IMG/VR virus record: IMGVR_UViG_3300030943_000062
Span: 1 to 40,861 of that record
DNA: 40,861 bases
Direction: 5' to 3' (one strand)
Source of the DNA: a virus
Below are positions 39,101 to 40,861 of the stretch, piece after piece. Numbering within the stretch: position 1 is the stretch's first letter; each line of letters opens with the position of its first letter. The translations under genes and the position numbers were made by a program. The notes beneath the pieces were generated by a model. The model saw only the letters and a list, made by a program, of their open reading frames with translations, was not told the origin of the DNA and searched no databases.

Positions 39101-39941
39101 GCCATATCTGAAGGACAAGGAGTCGGCCAAGGCGCTGGCGTACGCGTTGAAGATCGTGATCAACATCGTGTACGGACTGACCTCGGCTAAGTTCGACAAC
39201 CTCTTCAGGGACCCTCGCAATAAGGACAACATCTGTGCCAAGCGCGGCGCACTGTTCATGGTCGACCTCTTGCAGGCCGTCGAGGAGCAGGGCTTCACGG
39301 TTGTCCATATCAAGACCGACTCGATCAAGATCGCCAACGCAACTCCGGAGATCATCGAGTTCGTCATGCAGATGGGCAAGCAGTACGGATACGAGTTCGA
39401 ACACGAGTGCACGTACGAGAAGTTCTGCCTGGTCAACGACGCTGTCTACATCGCCAAGGAAAAGGGTGACCCGTGGGCGGCAGATCAGTCGGGACACTGG
39501 ACGGCAACTGGTGCGCAGTTCCAGCACCCGTTCGTGTTCAAGACGCTCTTCAGCAAGGAGCCGTTGGAGTTCCGCGATCTCTGCGAGACCAAGACGGTAA
39601 CTACTGCTCTATATCTTGACTTCGACTCGGTTGATCCGATGTGGAAGCAGGACAAGGAGCCGGAGCCGAAGTTCGTCGGTAAGGCAGGCTCGTTCTGCCC
39701 GATCAAGGAAGGCTGTGGAGGAGGACTGCTCGTTCGAGAGAAGGAGGGGAAGTTCTACGCAGCGACCGGTACGAAGGGCTACTTCTGGCTGCAAGCCGAG
39801 GAAGTCATGGAGTACAACAAGCAGGACGACATCGACATGGAGTTCTTCAAGGGTCTAGTCGATGACGCAGTCGCCAACATTTCCAAGTGGGGCGATTTCG
39901 AGTGGTTCGTATCCGACGAGAAGGAGGCAGTAGCCGCATGA
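36114..39941 (+). CDS. Fused SF3 helicase - PrimPol primase - family B DNA polymerase
   Basis: The 1275-residue protein carries three enzymes. The SF3 helicase domain (about 110-330) has GKGGTGKST (Lys186), a DGDLSKIEDNTKLN segment, FLFMGTNKP and IIRRLIDV (arginine finger). The primase domain (about 490-620) has IDFDLKD (Asp507, Asp509), GVHLHYDY (His544/His546) and IEVKVFTGNSSLRRRL, like NrS-1-type PrimPols. The polymerase part (about 695-1225) has exonuclease motifs FDTEVF (Asp710, Glu712), NNRRYD (Asp759) and YCGNDV (Tyr845, Asp849), then motif A DIASMHP (Asp947), motif B KIVINIVYG (Lys1013, Tyr1020) and motif C KTDS (Asp1069). It should unwind, prime and copy phage DNA. GGAGGTG precedes the ATG. 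Confidence 0.92.
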   Translation: MDFYKIREESLKDGSLKVYPGFKIVRSKDLMVLGKSCFAIWDEGKGLWSTDEYDVARLVDAEMTAYVEKRKETFQGHIKPHMMGNFDSNSWKDFRNFLKHLSDSYTPLDDKLTFANTEVKKSDHVTRRLPYSLEAGECPAYEELASTLYSPEERAKFEWAIGAVISGDAKHIQKFLVFYGKGGTGKSTIMNIIQALFAGYYTLFEAKALTGTNNAFATESFKGNPLVAIQHDGDLSKIEDNTKLNSIISHEEIVINEKFKPLYNQRVNSFLFMGTNKPVRITDAKSGIIRRLIDVHPTGNTIAERRYHVLMNQTNFELGAIAAHCLEVYRLMGSDYYSSYRPIEMMLTTDVFFNYVQSYFDVFKMQDGTSLKQAYEMYKTYCSETQVEFQLPQYKFREELKNYFGNFTDRALVEGERMRSWYSGFLTSRFTSEGPCEQEVYSLSMEDEVSIFDGLMAEQPAQLSKWSDKTQSEVPLDYWSNCKTTLSEIDTKQTHYVKVPENHVIIDFDLKDENGEKSAEKNIAAASAWPPTYAEFSQGGNGVHLHYDYTGDVNELSRVYSEGIEVKVFTGNSSLRRRLSRCNTTPVATINSGLPLREKKVLNFDGFKNELQLRSIIMKNLRKEIHPGTKPSIDFIAKCLEDAYNTPGLQYDVTDMRQRILAFAGQSTHSPEYCVKLVLGMKFVSEVAPGTPVTPTGHPEYFDARLVFFDTEVFPNLFLISWKYEGPNSQVVHMVNPKPKDIEPLLKLRLVGFNNRRYDNHMVYAAYMGYNNEQLYQLSKKMINGNHTAMFGEAYNLSYTDIYDFSSKKASLKRFQIDLGIHHQELGFDWDQPVPEEKWPLVISYCGNDVVSTEAVFNDRIEDFQARQILAALSGLTLNSTTQQHTAKIIFGDDRKPQEQFVYTDLSEEFPGYVYDFGKSTYKGFVTGEGGFVHAKPGMYTDVALLDIASMHPTTIEVLNMFGIYTQNFSDLKAARIAIKRGNFEEAKGMLGGVLAPYLKDKESAKALAYALKIVINIVYGLTSAKFDNLFRDPRNKDNICAKRGALFMVDLLQAVEEQGFTVVHIKTDSIKIANATPEIIEFVMQMGKQYGYEFEHECTYEKFCLVNDAVYIAKEKGDPWAADQSGHWTATGAQFQHPFVFKTLFSKEPLEFRDLCETKTVTTALYLDFDSVDPMWKQDKEPEPKFVGKAGSFCPIKEGCGGGLLVREKEGKFYAATGTKGYFWLQAEEVMEYNKQDDIDMEFFKGLVDDAVANISKWGDFEWFVSDEKEAVAA

Positions 39942-40090
39942 CCACCGAAGAGTTGATTCTGCACGTGATGGCCCACTGGGACAAGCACGAGCAGGGCTGC
40001 GAGGAGTGCAAGGAGCAGTGGCTCGCACTCCCGTGGTCAACCCGAAAGGGCATTCACCACGACTATGAGTTCGAGAAGGAGCAGGGCTGA
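39938..40090 (+). CDS. Small His/Cys protein of unknown function
   Basis: The gene encodes 50 residues from ATG 39938, overlapping the polymerase stop. The motif HVMAHWDKHEQGCEECKEQW has closely spaced His and Cys that could bind zinc (H-x3-H-x4-C-x2-C). It is coupled to the replication gene and the next gene. Function is unknown. Confidence 0.65.
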   Translation: MTTEELILHVMAHWDKHEQGCEECKEQWLALPWSTRKGIHHDYEFEKEQG

Positions 40091-40389
40091 TGGCCGGCAC
40101 GTTCGAAGTTCTACCCGTCCTGGTGGCGGTGGACCCTGATGAGCATATTCAGGTTCTGATGGCCCTGCTCGAGAGCAACGCGAAGTTGTCGAACGGCTTG
40201 ACCGCCGCGAAGGAGTGCGTCAACACGATGATGAAGTTGGAGACACTCAACCCTGAGTACCTCCACCTGTACTCCCATATCTGCCGTGGGCTCGACGCGA
40301 TGAAGGTTGTCGCTGATGCACAGGAGGCAGTCATCACCGGGATGATCAGCGACTTCATGCCGACTGAAGAGGACGAGGTGCATGGCTGA
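40090..40389 (+). CDS. Helical hypothetical protein
   Basis: The gene encodes 99 residues; the ATG shares one base with the previous stop. The sequence is mostly helical (HIQVLMALLESNAKLSNGL, LYSHICRGLDAMKVVADAQ) with an acidic end. It overlaps the next gene by eight bases. No family is recognised. Confidence 0.62.
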   Translation: MAGTFEVLPVLVAVDPDEHIQVLMALLESNAKLSNGLTAAKECVNTMMKLETLNPEYLHLYSHICRGLDAMKVVADAQEAVITGMISDFMPTEEDEVHG

Positions 40390-40579
40390 CAGCATGACTG
40401 TGTGTGGGGTCGTGTTCCCTAGAGGAATGGGCACGACTCCCATGCACGTCGACATCGTCATCACAGATCCATATCTCATCGAAGCGATCCGAGATAAGGA
40501 ACTGACAAACCTCTCGCTCGACGTTGGGCCCATCACTGAGTGGGATCTCAACGAATACGCACTACCGAACATCAACTGA
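40382..40579 (+). CDS. Small hypothetical protein
   Basis: The gene encodes 65 residues (starts MADSMTVCGVVFPRGMGTTP, contains VDIVITDPYLIEAIRD). It looks alpha-beta and acidic. It overlaps the previous gene by eight bases, indicating coupling. Fifteen bases separate it from the SSB-like start. Function is unknown. Confidence 0.62.
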   Translation: MADSMTVCGVVFPRGMGTTPMHVDIVITDPYLIEAIRDKELTNLSLDVGPITEWDLNEYALPNIN

Positions 40580-40594
40580 AGGAGAAAAAAGGAC

Positions 40595-40861
40595 ATGGCA
40601 GCATTCAAGGAAAAGCCCAACTACAACCTCACGCTCGAAGCCGTCGAGATGCCCCGACCGTTCCGGAACTTCGCCGGCAACCCTGGGCCGTTCAACGCTC
40701 CGGGTGCTCGCAACTTCTGCATCCTGCTGGACGAGGCCGGCATGCTCAAGGTCAACCCGAACTACTGGAACGTGAAGATGCTCAAGCCCCGCGAAGAGGG
40801 CGACGAGCCGCGACCGTACCTGCAGATCGCGATCAGGTGGCCCCGTCCCACGGACAAGTTC
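40595..40861 (+). CDS. Putative single-stranded DNA-binding protein (5' part)
   Basis: ATG 40595 follows GAAGGAGAAAAAAGGAC. The frame runs to the window end and continues in frame at base 139 of the start after the shared 138 bases. N-terminal residues are MAAFKEKPNYNLTLEAVEMP, then FRNFAGNPGPFN. The 129 bases before the repeat add 43 residues absent from the copy at the window start. Confidence 0.6.
   Translation, partial: MAAFKEKPNYNLTLEAVEMPRPFRNFAGNPGPFNAPGARNFCILLDEAGMLKVNPNYWNVKMLKPREEGDEPRPYLQIAIRWPRPTDKF
40724..40861. repeat. Terminal direct repeat, right copy
   Basis: This copy matches 1-138 with one difference (A at 40850, G at 127). The change turns GCG (Ala) into ACG (Thr) in the SSB-like frame, so it is a real coding variant or a sequencing or assembly difference. 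Confidence 0.9.

Noticed and set aside
1-40861. Integrase, repressor, attachment site, CRISPR array or insertion sequence.
   Set aside because: I found no recombinase motif, no divergent regulatory pair and no regularly spaced repeat array beyond those listed.

Overview
The window is the essentially complete, circularly closing genome of a tailed double-stranded DNA phage (siphovirus-type). The last 138 bases (40724-40861) repeat the first 138 with one mismatch, so the unit is about 40.72 kb and the gene cut at the start is completed at the end. Every supported gene is on the + strand. I see no integrase, repressor, tRNA or CRISPR, which suggests a lytic phage. The high GC content, C/G-ending codons and strong AAAGGAG-type ribosome sites suggest a Gram-positive, probably actinobacterial, host. 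Many protein families resemble those of poorly characterised phages known mainly from gut metagenomes; this is recognition by memory, not a search.

Layout: (1) 40595 through the junction to 1.8 kb: a putative ssDNA-binding protein and small or membrane proteins. (2) 1.8-3.0 kb: SNF2-like helicase, followed by a 328-bp non-coding region with a phased TGGCCA array and a phage-type promoter. (3) 3.36-8.5 kb: an endolysin fused to a DUF218 domain, a VRR-NUC nuclease, a RecB/Cas4-like nuclease, and an 886-residue protein with the DFDGD signature of two-barrel RNA polymerases plus HTH-like segments. (4) 8.5-8.74 kb: non-coding, with a large inverted repeat just before the terminase genes (cos/pac candidate). 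(5) 8.74-28.16 kb: packaging, head and tail genes in the usual order, with a protease-scaffold-capsid fusion, three tail-tube paralogues, a 1590-residue tape measure and a holin. (6) 28.2-31.5 kb: small, mostly membrane-anchored proteins, most in their own promoter-gene-terminator cassette. (7) 31.5-36.1 kb: conserved phage proteins of unknown function. (8) 36.1-39.9 kb: a 1275-residue protein joining SF3 helicase, PrimPol-type primase and family B DNA polymerase.

The most interesting possibility is a phage-specific transcription system. A two-part promoter (TCGCG, exactly 14 bases, TATAGT, usually then GAGA) occurs nine times with fixed spacing: once before the operon encoding the RNA-polymerase-like protein, eight times in the small-gene region. 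Its upstream box does not sit where a normal -35 box would. The polymerase-like protein starts with a peptide resembling N-terminal motifs of phage virion proteins, so it may be packaged and injected. The link between the polymerase and this promoter is inference.
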